Assembly: GCF_000482325.1 (NCBI RefSeq)
Contig: NZ_KI535295.1
Span: 1,227,060 to 1,291,059 of the forward strand
Direction of reading: 5' to 3'
Length of the DNA: 64,000 nucleotides
Source of the DNA: Bacillus sp. UNC438CL73TsuS30
GTDB taxonomy: Bacteria > Bacillota > Bacilli > Bacillales > Cytobacillaceae
The stretch's first letter is position 1. Every line of letters starts with the position of its first letter. Positions 27,648 to 36,019 of this stretch are shown here, piece after piece. The translations under genes and the position numbers were made by a program. Below the pieces are notes generated by a model. The model saw only the letters and a program-made list of their open reading frames with translations, searched no databases and was not told where the DNA came from.

Positions 27648-28160
27648 ATGGGAATTTTAAGTGGGAATCCGAAGGAAGAGCCTTTGCATTATGGAGAAGT
27701 TTTTGATCTATGGGCTTCAGTATTAGCGGGAAATGGAATGATTGCAGGGTATCAAACGTTGATCAACCATGCGGGGGACGAGGATTTAAAAAAGTTATTA
27801 TTAGAAGCCGCCGATACATGTCAGCAGGAAAAAAAGCAAGTAGAGGAGTTATTAAAAGAGAATGGAATTGGGTTACCGCCAGCTTCACCAGAACCACCTG
27901 AAGCTTGTTTAGAGGATATTCCAGTAGGAGCTAGAATTCCTGATCCCGCCATTGCTGCGACACTTGCCGCTGATATTGCTGCTGGTTTAGTGGCGTGCAG
28001 TCAAATTATAGGGAAATCAATCAGGGAAGATGTTGCTTTAATGTATGGCCAAATCCATATTCAAAAAGCAGCACTCGGGGCAAAGGTACTCCGATTAAAT
28101 AAGGAGAAAGGCTGGCTCGTTCCTCCTCCATTACATCTGAATAAGCATGGGGATTGTTAA
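27648..28160 (+). CDS. DUF3231-family ferritin-like/coat-type protein
   Basis: 170 residues from ATG at 27648, seven bases after AAGGAGG; an in-frame ATG further upstream lacks such a site. The start MGILSGNPKEEPLHYGEVFD is characteristic of DUF3231 proteins, four-helix bundles related to CotF-type spore coat proteins. One DUF3231 unit is present (many relatives carry two). Probably a coat-associated or stress protein. Confidence 0.82.
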   Translation: MGILSGNPKEEPLHYGEVFDLWASVLAGNGMIAGYQTLINHAGDEDLKKLLLEAADTCQQEKKQVEELLKENGIGLPPASPEPPEACLEDIPVGARIPDPAIAATLAADIAAGLVACSQIIGKSIREDVALMYGQIHIQKAALGAKVLRLNKEKGWLVPPPLHLNKHGDC

Positions 28161-28235
28161 ACGGTTAACCGATCTTTAGGGTTTTTCCACTTGGGGAGAC
28201 CTTGAAATATGTCTAAAAGGTTCCGTTTAGGATAG

Positions 28236-28270
28236 ACAAAAAGACGTGTGAATTTTTGACACGTCTTTTT
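28236..28270 (+). terminator. Terminator after the DUF3231 gene
   Basis: AAAAAGACGTGT, loop, ACACGTCTTTTT; works for both strands. Confidence 0.92.
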
Positions 28271-28321
28271 GCAGTAAATTCAAAAGCCCCGGGGTATCGG
28301 TTCCTCGGGGATAAATAAATT

Positions 28322-28690
28322 TTATTGTTTTATTTGATTAAAATCATTCATTACTTGTTGAACTAATGTTACTGCTTGACTCATAACTGCACCGCCGCCA
28401 AATGCTGCTGTAACACCAATTGCTTCTAATATTTCTTCCTCAGAACACCCTTGGTCTAGGCAGCCCTTCATATGATAAATGATGCAATATTCATCTTGAG
28501 CATGAAGACTGATGCCTAAAGCAATTAATTGTTTTTCTTTTTGACTCAATTTCCCTTCCTGAAAGCAGATTTCTGTAAATTCATTATAGGCCCTTGCCAA
28601 ATTCGGCATTTTCTTAGTAAAGTTGCCAATTCCTTCTTTATAATCATATAACGAGGATACTGATTGATTTTGTAATTCCACGTGGCTCAC
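28322..28690 (-). CDS. Carboxymuconolactone decarboxylase (CMD/AhpD-like) protein
   Basis: 122 residues with the all-helical CMD fold: [21 protein letters not shown], then [19 protein letters not shown]. The usual AhpD C-x-x-C-x-x-x-H site keeps only the second Cys and the His (YCIIYH), with extra Cys residues at GC..GC, so it is probably not a classic AhpD disulfide reductase. GGAGTG precedes the ATG. Confidence 0.85.
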   Translation of the reverse strand: MSHVELQNQSVSSLYDYKEGIGNFTKKMPNLARAYNEFTEICFQEGKLSQKEKQLIALGISLHAQDEYCIIYHMKGCLDQGCSEEEILEAIGVTAAFGGGAVMSQAVTLVQQVMNDFNQIKQ

Positions 28691-28725
28691 TCCTTAAGTG
28701 AATTTTAAACCAAAGATGCATATGT

Positions 28726-28899
28726 CTATCGACGATGTTGAATAAGATCAATTGATCCCAAAACGATGTGAGCTAATCCAAAACCAAATACAGTATTGGC
28801 AATCATTTTATTAGATCCTCGTTTCTGTTTTAGTGCATAACCAGTTGCAGTAACCGCTGTGCCTAAAACAGCAGGAATGATACCTTCCTTAATATTCAT
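28726..28899 (-). CDS. 57-residue hydrophobic protein
   Basis: Starts MNIKEGIIPAVLGTAVTATG, one to two membrane segments, ending LAHIVLGSIDLIQHRR. The AA-GGGGGG-like site before the ATG (28899) is good. Similar short proteins are widespread in bacilli, some misnamed asparagine synthase. It lies 35 bases upstream of the CMD gene on the same strand and may share its transcript. Function unknown. Confidence 0.65.
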   Translation of the reverse strand: MNIKEGIIPAVLGTAVTATGYALKQKRGSNKMIANTVFGFGLAHIVLGSIDLIQHRR

Positions 28900-29161
28900 A
28901 CTGTTTTACCCCCCAGTAAAGTTATCGTTAATTGAACCTTCTCATTGAGCGTTCAGGAATAGTATTTTTCCGGTACAGAGATTAGATACAAGAGAAAAAA
29001 TCCCTGTATATTTCTTAATGGTACAACGTGCAAACAACTTCCGATGAATACATAATAGTACAAATGAAAAATATAAGGAGTGGATAGCTGTTAGAACATA
29101 TCCATATCGATAATAATTAATAGCTAAAACTTCAGAATACCTTTGATAGGAGAATAAGTAT
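28900..29161. other. Divergent intergenic region
   Basis: 262 bases between the 57-residue and 56-residue protein genes. AT-rich. CATATCGATA near 29098-29111 vaguely resembles a sporulation -10 box, but no promoter can be called with confidence. Confidence 0.25.
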
Positions 29162-29332
29162 ATGTCTAATAAACAAGCTCTTAATAATCAAAAACAAAGC
29201 GGGAAGTATCAGCAAGGATCAGGGTCCCGATATCATGAAGAGCATGCAAGTCATGTCCCAGATTACGGAGCAAATATTGTAGACCCAAATGCACAAGGTT
29301 TAAGCAACAACACAAATAAAACTAGCCAATAA
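29162..29332 (+). CDS. Small hydrophilic 56-residue protein, possibly spore-related
   Basis: Begins MSNKQALNNQKQSGKYQQGS; Gln/Asn/Ser/Gly-rich, no Trp or Cys, and no membrane segment. Composition is like small acid-soluble spore proteins of the gamma type (repeated Q-x-x-x-Q-N), though no signature is certain. ATAGGAGAAT precedes the ATG and a terminator follows 20 bases after the stop, so the gene is probably real. Confidence 0.6.
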   Translation: MSNKQALNNQKQSGKYQQGSGSRYHEEHASHVPDYGANIVDPNAQGLSNNTNKTSQ

Positions 29333-29347
29333 TTGTTTTTAATGATT

Positions 29348-29380
29348 AAAAGGTCATCAACATTGATGGCCTTACTTTTT
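29348..29380 (+). terminator. Terminator of the 56-residue protein gene
   Basis: AAGGTCATCA, loop, TGATGGCCTT then a T-rich tail. Confidence 0.8.
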
Positions 29381-29432
29381 AGTGTTTAAGATATCAACGA
29401 TTCATACCCATGAGTGAGAAAGGGTGAAGAAA

Positions 29433-30398
29433 GTGACGATTGTACGCCTTGGCTTTGTTGCGATGAGCATGGAATTAAAAAATGCTTCCCCCTCTCAAAC
29501 GATGACCTTTGCACAATTCCAGAAGATAGCAGATAGGGAAGCGGCGATTCGCAAATTAGAACGGATTGCCCTATCAAATTTACAGCATACATTGAGGATT
29601 TTAAAGCATGCTGCAGCTTCTAAGATTCATTTTTATCGGTTAACCTCCCGCCTTATACCCTTAGCGAACCATGAGGAGCTCCCTGATTGGGATTATATGG
29701 ATCCTTTAAAAGCAGATTTGAAGGAGATAGGTGATTTTGTCAAAAAACATAACATAAGAATTGACTTCCATCCCGATCACTTTGTCCTAATTAATTCACC
29801 CAATAAGGATATTTTGAAAAATTCAATAAGGACTTTAAAAATGCATTACTTATTGTTAAAGGGGATGAAAATAGATCCGACCCATCGTTGTGTCATGCAT
29901 GTTGGGGGAAACTATAAGGAAACAGAAACATCTCTTGAACGCTTTATTGATAATTGGATGGAAGTTCCGCGTTCTATTCAAAAAACAATCATGCTTGAAA
30001 ATGATGATACTTCTTTTACCTTAGAAGATACACTTTTTCTATGTGAAAAGTTAGGGATTCCACTTGTTTTCGATTATCATCATCATCTTGTCCATCATAA
30101 AAATCCAAATTGGGAAGAGAATTGGAGTCAAGTTGTACACACATGGGTGGATTCTCCTCTCCCTATAAAAATGCATATATCAAGTCCCAAAAGTGAAAAA
30201 GAAATTCGCCACCATTCAGATTACATAGATATTGATATGTTTTTCAAGTTCCTAAAAGAGATTAAAGGCAGCATTCCGCAAATTGATTGTATGATTGAGG
30301 CAAAAAGAAAAGATGATTCTTTATTTAAATTAATGGAAGAGATCAAAACGAGGAATGACATCGAGGTGATCGATGGTTCTTCATTTTACGTAAGGTAA
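29433..30398 (+). CDS. uvsE: UV DNA damage endonuclease
   Basis: Cuts DNA 5' of UV photoproducts, an excision pathway separate from UvrABC, important for spores. 321 residues, TIM barrel. Family landmarks: VRLGFVAMSMELKNASPSQT at the start, FYRLTSRLIPLANH, RIDFHPDHFVLINS, CVMHVGG, MLENDD and VFDYHHHLVHH, which supply the three-metal site; the C-terminal MIEAKRKD holds the last Glu and Lys. GTG at 29433 is preferred over GTG at 29424, as AAAGGGTGAAG then has proper spacing. Confidence 0.93.
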   Translation: MTIVRLGFVAMSMELKNASPSQTMTFAQFQKIADREAAIRKLERIALSNLQHTLRILKHAAASKIHFYRLTSRLIPLANHEELPDWDYMDPLKADLKEIGDFVKKHNIRIDFHPDHFVLINSPNKDILKNSIRTLKMHYLLLKGMKIDPTHRCVMHVGGNYKETETSLERFIDNWMEVPRSIQKTIMLENDDTSFTLEDTLFLCEKLGIPLVFDYHHHLVHHKNPNWEENWSQVVHTWVDSPLPIKMHISSPKSEKEIRHHSDYIDIDMFFKFLKEIKGSIPQIDCMIEAKRKDDSLFKLMEEIKTRNDIEVIDGSSFYVR

Positions 30399-30400
30399 TC

Positions 30401-30750
30401 ACTCCCTTTTAAATAAGCTGTCTTGTCCTTAATCGAGTAATCAGTAAAAGTAAAATAAACGGAGATTTTTCGGTTAAATGCAGAATGGAGCTCATTTCGG
30501 AGTAAATAAGGGAAGATTTTTCGATTATGCAAAGCAAAATCTCCTATTTTCGCATTTTTTGAGTTAATAGGCGAAATTTCTGCGTTTATTTAAGCCTTTT
30601 TTAATAATAATTTCTAAATAAGCGAATTTTTTTCGTCTATTTATCAGCTCGGGTGCTAAACCTTTTCCCAAAACCAATAATAAATAAAGAAAAAGACGTA
30701 TGCCAATGATACATACGTCAATTCTTGTGTCTTTTAATAAGAAAGCACTC
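30401..30750 (+). repeat. Dispersed intergenic repeat, copy A
   Basis: About 350 bases fill the gap between uvsE and the QorB-like gene. It matches, in reverse orientation and with scattered changes, the stretch 50105-50562. Best conserved is the part around 30438-30540 (AACGGAGATTTTTCGGTTAAA, then GGAGCTCATTTCGG) and a terminal hairpin module GACGTATG/CATACGTC at 30695-30719, followed by AATTCTTGTG. No protein-coding content. Copy B carries about 100 more bases between the two modules. Confidence 0.85.
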
Positions 30751-30795
30751 GAAAATGGAACCCTTTATTTTTTTATAAGGTCGTTTTTTCATTCA

Positions 30796-31668
30796 TTATT
30801 TTACTTGAGAGATTCCGTTCACGATTTCTGATAACGCCTCTTTAATTGGTGTTGCTGGACGGCCGATTAGTTTTTCAAAATCATTGCTTTCAACATCTAG
30901 TGTGCTTTCTCGAATGCTTCTTTGAATGTCTACAAGCAATGGAAGAAGGAATTCCGGTACGCCCGCACCCTTCATAATGTCGGCATAAGTGGAGTCATCG
31001 ACCTGCTGCACAGGTATTTCTCTACCTAGTACAGTTCCAAGAGCATCTACTAGTTCTTCCTGGGTCAATACTTTACCAGAAAGTTCATAAATAGTATTCT
31101 CGTGACCGTTACCTGAGAGAACTGCTGCCGCAGCTTCGGCATAATCTTGCTGTGGCGCCCAACCAACCTTTCCGTTTCCAGCTGATGTCACCCACGGCGC
31201 ACCTGCTATGACACCTTGAATGCTTGGTATTTCATTTTCTAAGTACCAGTTATTGCGCAAGAAGGAGTAGGGAATACCTGTTTTCAGGATCGCTTCCTCG
31301 GTTGCCTGATGAGTTGGAGCGAACAGATTTTTACTCTCCATTGCATTGCCTAAACTAGTATAGGCAATAAATTTAACCCCTGCACGCTCTGCCGCAGCGA
31401 CTGCATTCGCATGCTGTCGAATTCGTGTTTCATTGTCTTTATCGGCAGAAATAAGAAGCAAGCGGTCAATTCCCGCAAAAGCTGAATCTAAGCTCTCCGG
31501 TTGATCAAAATCTCCTTGGCGAACTTCTACTCCACGAGCCCGTAAATTTTCCGCTTTCTCCGGATTACGTACACTTACAGCGAGTTGACTTGCTGGTACA
31601 GTTTTCAATAGAGTTTCTATAACCTTAGATCCTAATTTTCCTGTAGCACCCGTAACGAGCATTTTCAT
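30796..31668 (-). CDS. NmrA/QorB-like NAD(P)-dependent quinone oxidoreductase
   Basis: 290 residues, atypical short-chain dehydrogenase. The Rossmann start MKMLVTGATGKLGSKVIETL has the GxTGxxG nucleotide motif, and the NNWYLEN segment near 145 is typical of QorB/YtfG. Expected to reduce quinones with NADPH. ATG at 31668 is 8 bases from GGAGG; a second ATG lies just before it. A sigma-A promoter with repeated AGTTAC elements lies upstream. Confidence 0.9.
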   Translation of the reverse strand: MKMLVTGATGKLGSKVIETLLKTVPASQLAVSVRNPEKAENLRARGVEVRQGDFDQPESLDSAFAGIDRLLLISADKDNETRIRQHANAVAAAERAGVKFIAYTSLGNAMESKNLFAPTHQATEEAILKTGIPYSFLRNNWYLENEIPSIQGVIAGAPWVTSAGNGKVGWAPQQDYAEAAAAVLSGNGHENTIYELSGKVLTQEELVDALGTVLGREIPVQQVDDSTYADIMKGAGVPEFLLPLLVDIQRSIRESTLDVESNDFEKLIGRPATPIKEALSEIVNGISQVK

Positions 31669-31717
31669 CATTATTTCCTCCAATTTTTAAATGTAATTAA
31701 ATAAGTTACCTGTAATC

Positions 31718-31746
31718 ATAATAGTTACTTTATGTGATTTTGTCAA
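31718..31746 (-). promoter_or_regulatory. Sigma-A promoter of the QorB-like gene, with direct repeats
   Basis: Reading the minus strand: TTGACA, 17 bases, TATTAT. Two GTAAC elements flank the -10 box (plus strand AGTTAC at 31704-31709 and 31723-31728), at the place where an HxlR-type repressor (QorR) acts on related genes elsewhere. No such regulator is adjacent. Confidence 0.6.
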
Positions 31747-31812
31747 TAACGTAAATAATAAAATGGAAAAGAGTTTAAAGGAGAAATTGTGCCATTAAAG
31801 ATTTATGGAATG

Positions 31813-31860
31813 AACCTGTCCTTTTTTGACAAACTAATTTATAAAAGACAGGTTAGTTTT
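31813..31860 (+). promoter_or_regulatory. Leader hairpins before the BMP lipoprotein gene
   Basis: AACCTGTC (31813-31820) pairs with GACAGGTT (31847-31854), followed by AGTTTTT. A second pair, AAACTAA/TTAGTTT (31831-31837, 31853-31859), shares bases with the first, so the two stems exclude each other. It could be a terminator or an attenuator. No known riboswitch core was recognised. Confidence 0.4.
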
Positions 31861-31893
31861 TGTATTTCATCAACTTTTTAGGAGGACTTTAAG

Positions 31894-32964
31894 GTGATAA
31901 AGAGAAAAATGGCATTGCTATTAACGTTATTGCTAGCTGCAGGGACCATTCTGGGTGCATGTGGAAAGGGTAATAACAACGCAACTGGAGGTAACAAAAA
32001 GAATGGCTTTTCTGCTGGCATGGTTACGGACGTTGGTGGGGTGGATGATAAATCCTTCAACCAATCTTCTTGGGAAGGTCTTCAAGCCTTTGGTAAAGCA
32101 AATAACATGGAAAAAGGAAAAGGTGGATATGATTACCTGCAATCTACATCTGATGCTGATTATGTGACAAACTTAACGACACTTGCCCGCCAAGGCTTTA
32201 ATTTAGTATTTGGTATAGGGTTCTTAATGCAAAACGCGGTAGATCAAGTGGCAAAGCAGCAGAAGGATACGAATTTTGCCATTATTGATTCGGAAGTGAA
32301 GGAGCCAAACGTTGTTAGCATTCTTTTTAAAGAGCAGGAAGCAGCATTCCTTGCAGGGGTTGCAGCAGGGCTTACAACAAAAAGTAATCATATAGGTTTT
32401 ATCGGCGGTATGAAAAATGCTGTAATTGAACGTTTCGAAGCTGGTTTTCTTGCTGGAGTAAAAGCAGCAAAACCAACGGCTAAGGTTGATGTCCAATATG
32501 CAGGTGCTTTCGATAAACCAGAGGCTGGTCAAGCAATTGCATCTAAAATGTATACTTCTGGAGCAGATGTGGTCTTTCATGCAGCTGGTGGTACTGGTAA
32601 CGGTTTATTTAAAGAAGCGACAGACCGAAAGAAAAAGAATCCAAATGGTGAAATTTGGGCAATTGGTGTAGACCGTGATCAAAGCGACATGGGTCCTGAT
32701 GTTGTTCTTACTTCTGCACTGAAACGTGTGGACGTAGCTGTAAAGGATACTGCACAAAAAGCAAAAGACGGCAAATTCCCTGGAGGACAGGATATTCTTT
32801 ATGGTCTAAAAGAAGATGGTGTAGCTTTAGCTCCAATTAATGCCAAGGCTGCAAACAAAGCTGCTATTGAAAAGGCAGTAAAAGATTGGACTGATAAAAT
32901 TAAATCTGGTGCTCTCAAAGTTCCTGGCACTCTTAATGAATTAAAAACTTTTACTGTTAAATAA
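31894..32964 (+). CDS. BMP-family (PnrA/BmpA-like) substrate-binding lipoprotein
   Basis: 356 residues from GTG 8 bases after AGGAGG. Lipoprotein signal LLLAAGTILGACGKG (Cys near 23) tethers it to the outer membrane face. The mature part has the family start AGMVTDVGGVDDKSFNQSSWEGL and the GVDRDQSDMGPD segment near 250, which bind nucleosides in the PnrA family. Usually paired with an ABC transporter (NupOPQ-like), but no permease or ATPase gene follows here, as a terminator lies 10 bases after the stop. Confidence 0.92.
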   Translation: MIKRKMALLLTLLLAAGTILGACGKGNNNATGGNKKNGFSAGMVTDVGGVDDKSFNQSSWEGLQAFGKANNMEKGKGGYDYLQSTSDADYVTNLTTLARQGFNLVFGIGFLMQNAVDQVAKQQKDTNFAIIDSEVKEPNVVSILFKEQEAAFLAGVAAGLTTKSNHIGFIGGMKNAVIERFEAGFLAGVKAAKPTAKVDVQYAGAFDKPEAGQAIASKMYTSGADVVFHAAGGTGNGLFKEATDRKKKNPNGEIWAIGVDRDQSDMGPDVVLTSALKRVDVAVKDTAQKAKDGKFPGGQDILYGLKEDGVALAPINAKAANKAAIEKAVKDWTDKIKSGALKVPGTLNELKTFTVK

Positions 32965-32974
32965 TTTTGAAGAG

Positions 32975-32999
32975 AAGCTGCCCCTTGGCAGCTTTTATT
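32975..32999 (+). terminator. Terminator of the BMP lipoprotein gene
   Basis: AGCTGCC, loop CCTT, GGCAGCT, TTTATT. Confidence 0.88.
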
Positions 33000-33023
33000 C
33001 AATTCTTTTGGAATTTTTCTGCA

Positions 33024-33060
33024 TAAAAAATCCACCCTTCTAATAGTGAAGGATGGATAA
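33024..33060 (-). terminator. Hairpin between converging genes
   Basis: ATCCACCCTTC and GAAGGATGGAT arms with a 7-base loop; on the minus strand it is followed by TTTTTTATG. May end transcripts from the amine oxidase gene. Confidence 0.55.
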
Positions 33061-33238
33061 ACAACAATTTCAAGAATTTAGGGGTATTCTTGAAGTAATC
33101 TTATTATGAACTAAATTCAGAAAGTTATAAGTTTTTCTTTGAAAAAACATAGAAAATTTATGAAGGTTATTTTTTAAGGAAGATTGCCGACATGTGCCTT
33201 TTTGTTCGATCAAAGCAAAATGAACTGAATTCCCGGTT

Positions 33239-34711
33239 TTATTTCGGTAAGTCATTCACTTCATTGGCAACCCTAATTCCAGATTCAATCGCTCCTTGCA
33301 TCCAACCGTGGGTTAGGGTTGTATGTTCACCTGCAAAATGAACTCTTCCCTCGGGCAACGTGATATAAGGAAACAATTCATTTTCCTGGCCCGGATCAAA
33401 TGCCACAACAGCTCCTGTAGAATAGGGGTTATCGATCCAACTAAAAGAAGTTCCTCCTATAAATTCAGAATAGACTTGGTCACCGAAAATTTCAGCTAGG
33501 TTTTTTAAGGCATATTGAATGCGATCTTCATCGGATAAACCATTCCATGTTAAAGCTTCATCTGACCATGTATAACTTGCTAAAACAACCGCGGGTCCTT
33601 CAGAGCCAATCCCTTGGCTCGGGTAATAGGTGAACCGAATCGGCAAATCCGTTATAGATTTACCACCATATTGACCATGCCTTTCCCAAAATCTACTTTT
33701 AAATTCAATTCCAACTTTTGTTGCTGCCATATAGTTGATTTCACGAATGGCTCTGCGTTTATAGTAAGAAAAAGAATGGAATGGTTCAATCTTCACAAAT
33801 CGTAACACTGAAAAGGGGATTGTTATGACGGCAAGATCACTCGTAATAGAGGAATTTTCTAAGTTGGTCTGATCGGTGGAATGGATGGTGACACGATTGT
33901 TATGTTGGATCATTTTAGTCATCCTCTGATTGAACCTGATATTCTCTTTTAATTGGGACACAAATGCCTTTGGGAGAAGATCCATACCACCAGTGATCTC
34001 ATAGTAACGATTGGTACTAAAGGTTGATGCTTCACGCAAAACTTCAAGAAATGACATTCCCATATAGGCTTCATAGTCAAGGAGCACATCTATCATATCA
34101 ATTGCCCCATCTGAGAAGATAGTACCGTATTGATAATGGTACGAATTTAAGAAAGAACCAAGTGAGTAATTTTTAAATTCTTTTGCTATTAAAGGCCAAT
34201 TTCTCTTTGGATTTTTTTTAATAAAATTAACAATGGGCTGGAAAGCTAAATTAAACAGCTCTTCTGCGCTTTTACCTCTTTCATTGGGACGAACCGGAAA
34301 GTTTAGAATACTTGGGTTTTGTTCATACATATTGAGACGTGTCCGGATTCCATTTATATAAAGAATATCTGTAGTTGTTCGGTTGATAAAAAGGTTTAAA
34401 GGTAACCCGAATTTTTTAATATACTCTAACGTCAATAAATGAGTATCGGGAATTCGCATGGGTCCCGCGTTTAAGTAAAGTCCGTTGCTAAAAGGGTCAC
34501 GGATGGTATAGATCCGGCCTCCAACAAGGCTGTTTGCTTCCAGGATGGTTACCTGATGCCCGGCCTCCTTCAAAAGCGACGCGGCAACAAGTCCTGATAT
34601 CCCTGCACCGACAATCGTAATCCTCTTAGGGACTGTCGATTTTTTAAGACCATTCCGAATAAAGCAAATCATCTGTTGTATAGTTAAGGGCTCGTTTATG
34701 TTTTCAGGCAT
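33239..34711 (-). CDS. Flavin monoamine / L-amino acid oxidase-like protein
   Basis: 490 residues. FAD-binding Rossmann motif [19 protein letters not shown] near 32 and [11 protein letters not shown] near 55; the C-terminal [20 protein letters not shown] closes the FAD site, as in amine oxidases and L-amino acid oxidases. It oxidises an amine or amino acid, releasing H2O2 and ammonia. No signal peptide seen. AAAAGGAGAG precedes the ATG; monocistronic. Confidence 0.9.
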   Translation of the reverse strand: MPENINEPLTIQQMICFIRNGLKKSTVPKRITIVGAGISGLVAASLLKEAGHQVTILEANSLVGGRIYTIRDPFSNGLYLNAGPMRIPDTHLLTLEYIKKFGLPLNLFINRTTTDILYINGIRTRLNMYEQNPSILNFPVRPNERGKSAEELFNLAFQPIVNFIKKNPKRNWPLIAKEFKNYSLGSFLNSYHYQYGTIFSDGAIDMIDVLLDYEAYMGMSFLEVLREASTFSTNRYYEITGGMDLLPKAFVSQLKENIRFNQRMTKMIQHNNRVTIHSTDQTNLENSSITSDLAVITIPFSVLRFVKIEPFHSFSYYKRRAIREINYMAATKVGIEFKSRFWERHGQYGGKSITDLPIRFTYYPSQGIGSEGPAVVLASYTWSDEALTWNGLSDEDRIQYALKNLAEIFGDQVYSEFIGGTSFSWIDNPYSTGAVVAFDPGQENELFPYITLPEGRVHFAGEHTTLTHGWMQGAIESGIRVANEVNDLPK

Positions 34712-34823
34712 TTCATCTCTCCTTTTGGAAAAGGAATATTACATTATATTCACTTGGAGAGACGCCTATGTGTTAAAGAGTTGTATGAAGACGTTAAAGA
34801 GTAAAATTATCTCAGAATAACTT

Positions 34824-34840
34824 TGTAACAAAACTGTAAA
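34824..34840 (+). promoter_or_regulatory. WalR-type box before the NlpC/P60 gene
   Basis: TGTAAC, five bases, TGTAAA: an exact TGTWAH-N5-TGTWAH direct repeat, the site of the essential cell-wall regulator WalR (YycF), 72 bases before a peptidoglycan hydrolase start and on its strand. Confidence 0.6.
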
Positions 34841-34911
34841 TTTGCTGTGATGTCCCTGTTATACCTTCCTAGTATATTGGAACTATCAAATCACACGAGG
34901 AGGTAACCAAT

Positions 34912-35367
34912 ATGCTAAAAAAATTCATCATGGCCTTTGTCATTCTTGCTTCTTGTGGCACATTGTTTGCCAATGTTGGTGATAAAGCGGAAGCGGCATC
35001 TTATAATTATCATATCAGAGCAATTCAAGTAGCAGAAAATCATATGGGAGTGCCTTATCAATGGGGCGGGATGTCACCATATGGTTTTGATTGTTCAGGT
35101 CTTGTTAAATATTCTTATGGAAAAGCTGGAAGAACGTTAAACCGTACTGCGGCAACAATGTATTATGGGAACGGATATCATGTATCTTCACTAAAAACTG
35201 GCGATTTAATGTTCTTCGCACCATCAAAAGCAAGCAGACCAACACATGTTGCGATCTATATCGGGTACGGGAAAATGATTATGGCTTCTTCTTCAAAGGG
35301 AGTTATGATTACAAAAACAAGCAACCCATATTGGCATGCTAGATATATTGGAGCAAAACGAGTGTAA
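34912..35367 (+). CDS. Secreted NlpC/P60 peptidoglycan endopeptidase
   Basis: 151 residues with a Sec signal (cleavage near ANVGDKAEAAS). The NlpC/P60 domain has catalytic C61 in GFDCSGLVKYSYG, H112 in PTHVAIYIG and H132 in YWHARYIG. It cuts D-Glu-meso-DAP stem peptides in the wall. No LysM or SH3 targeting domain: a minimal enzyme. GAGGAGG precedes the ATG. A WalR box lies upstream, fitting regulation like yocH and lytE. Confidence 0.93.
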   Translation: MLKKFIMAFVILASCGTLFANVGDKAEAASYNYHIRAIQVAENHMGVPYQWGGMSPYGFDCSGLVKYSYGKAGRTLNRTAATMYYGNGYHVSSLKTGDLMFFAPSKASRPTHVAIYIGYGKMIMASSSKGVMITKTSNPYWHARYIGAKRV

Positions 35368-35393
35368 GATCATCGGGAACGGTGGTCTTTTTC
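35366..35393 (+). terminator. Terminator of the NlpC/P60 gene
   Basis: GATCATC and GGTGGTC pair fully when G-U pairs are allowed; T run follows. Confidence 0.7.
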
Positions 35394-35594
35394 TATTTTC
35401 TGATTTTTTTAACCATTGAAAAACTTTATTGAATTATCAGAAAAATTAGAGAAAGTTTAATTTGACTGTGTATACTTTCCGTAATAAACTAAGGAAAATT
35501 TCATAAAGAAACTCCCATTTCTTGAACCTTTGTGAATAAACAAAGGGGTAAGTGGAAAGTCCGAAAATATTATAACCTAAGGGAGAGAAACACT

Positions 35595-35963
35595 ATGATG
35601 ATTGAAAGTATTTGCCCAAAATGTGGAGAAATAAATAATGTTGAGCATAAAGGGGAAGACCTTCTATTTGTTACTTGTAAAAACAAACATATCTATGACC
35701 ATATAGTCATTCCTTATTCCAGAACCGCTGGAATTAAGGATGATCGAAGGAAAAAATTAGAGGAAATGATTGTCGAGAAAAAATTTCATCGAATGAGTGA
35801 TAAATCAACTATTTGCCTACTAATCTTTGAAAATGGTTATGAAATTGAAGGACGTTCAACGGTTCGCGACATGGCTGATTTTCGAACGATTATTGGTAAA
35901 GACAAAGCATATGAACAAGCCTTAAAGAAGGCTATGGTTGCATTAGGTGCATACTTAGTATAA
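35595..35963 (+). CDS. Zinc-ribbon plus phage Gp49-like domain protein
   Basis: 122 residues from ATG after GGGAGAG (an upstream frame start has no site). The N-terminal CPKCGE...C-K-NKH stretch looks like a half zinc ribbon. The C-terminal half, TICLLIFENGYEIEGRST followed by the DKAYEQALKKAMVALGAYL helix, fits the phage Gp49 family (PF13876), normally about 90 residues and found in phages. Here the two are fused and stand alone in the chromosome. Function unknown. Confidence 0.65.
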   Translation: MMIESICPKCGEINNVEHKGEDLLFVTCKNKHIYDHIVIPYSRTAGIKDDRRKKLEEMIVEKKFHRMSDKSTICLLIFENGYEIEGRSTVRDMADFRTIIGKDKAYEQALKKAMVALGAYLV

Positions 35964-35983
35964 TTTGAAAAAGTATGATCAAT

Positions 35984-36012
35984 AAGGGCTAATCCAATTG
36001 GAGTAGCCCTTT
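35984..36012. terminator. Bidirectional terminator
   Basis: AAGGGCTAATCC and GGAGTAGCCCTT around an AATT loop, between converging genes. Confidence 0.82.
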
Positions 36013-36019
36013 ACAATTT

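Noticed and set aside
31813..31860. Purine riboswitch before the BMP lipoprotein gene
   Set aside because: The conserved purine aptamer core is not present; only the overlapping hairpins remain.
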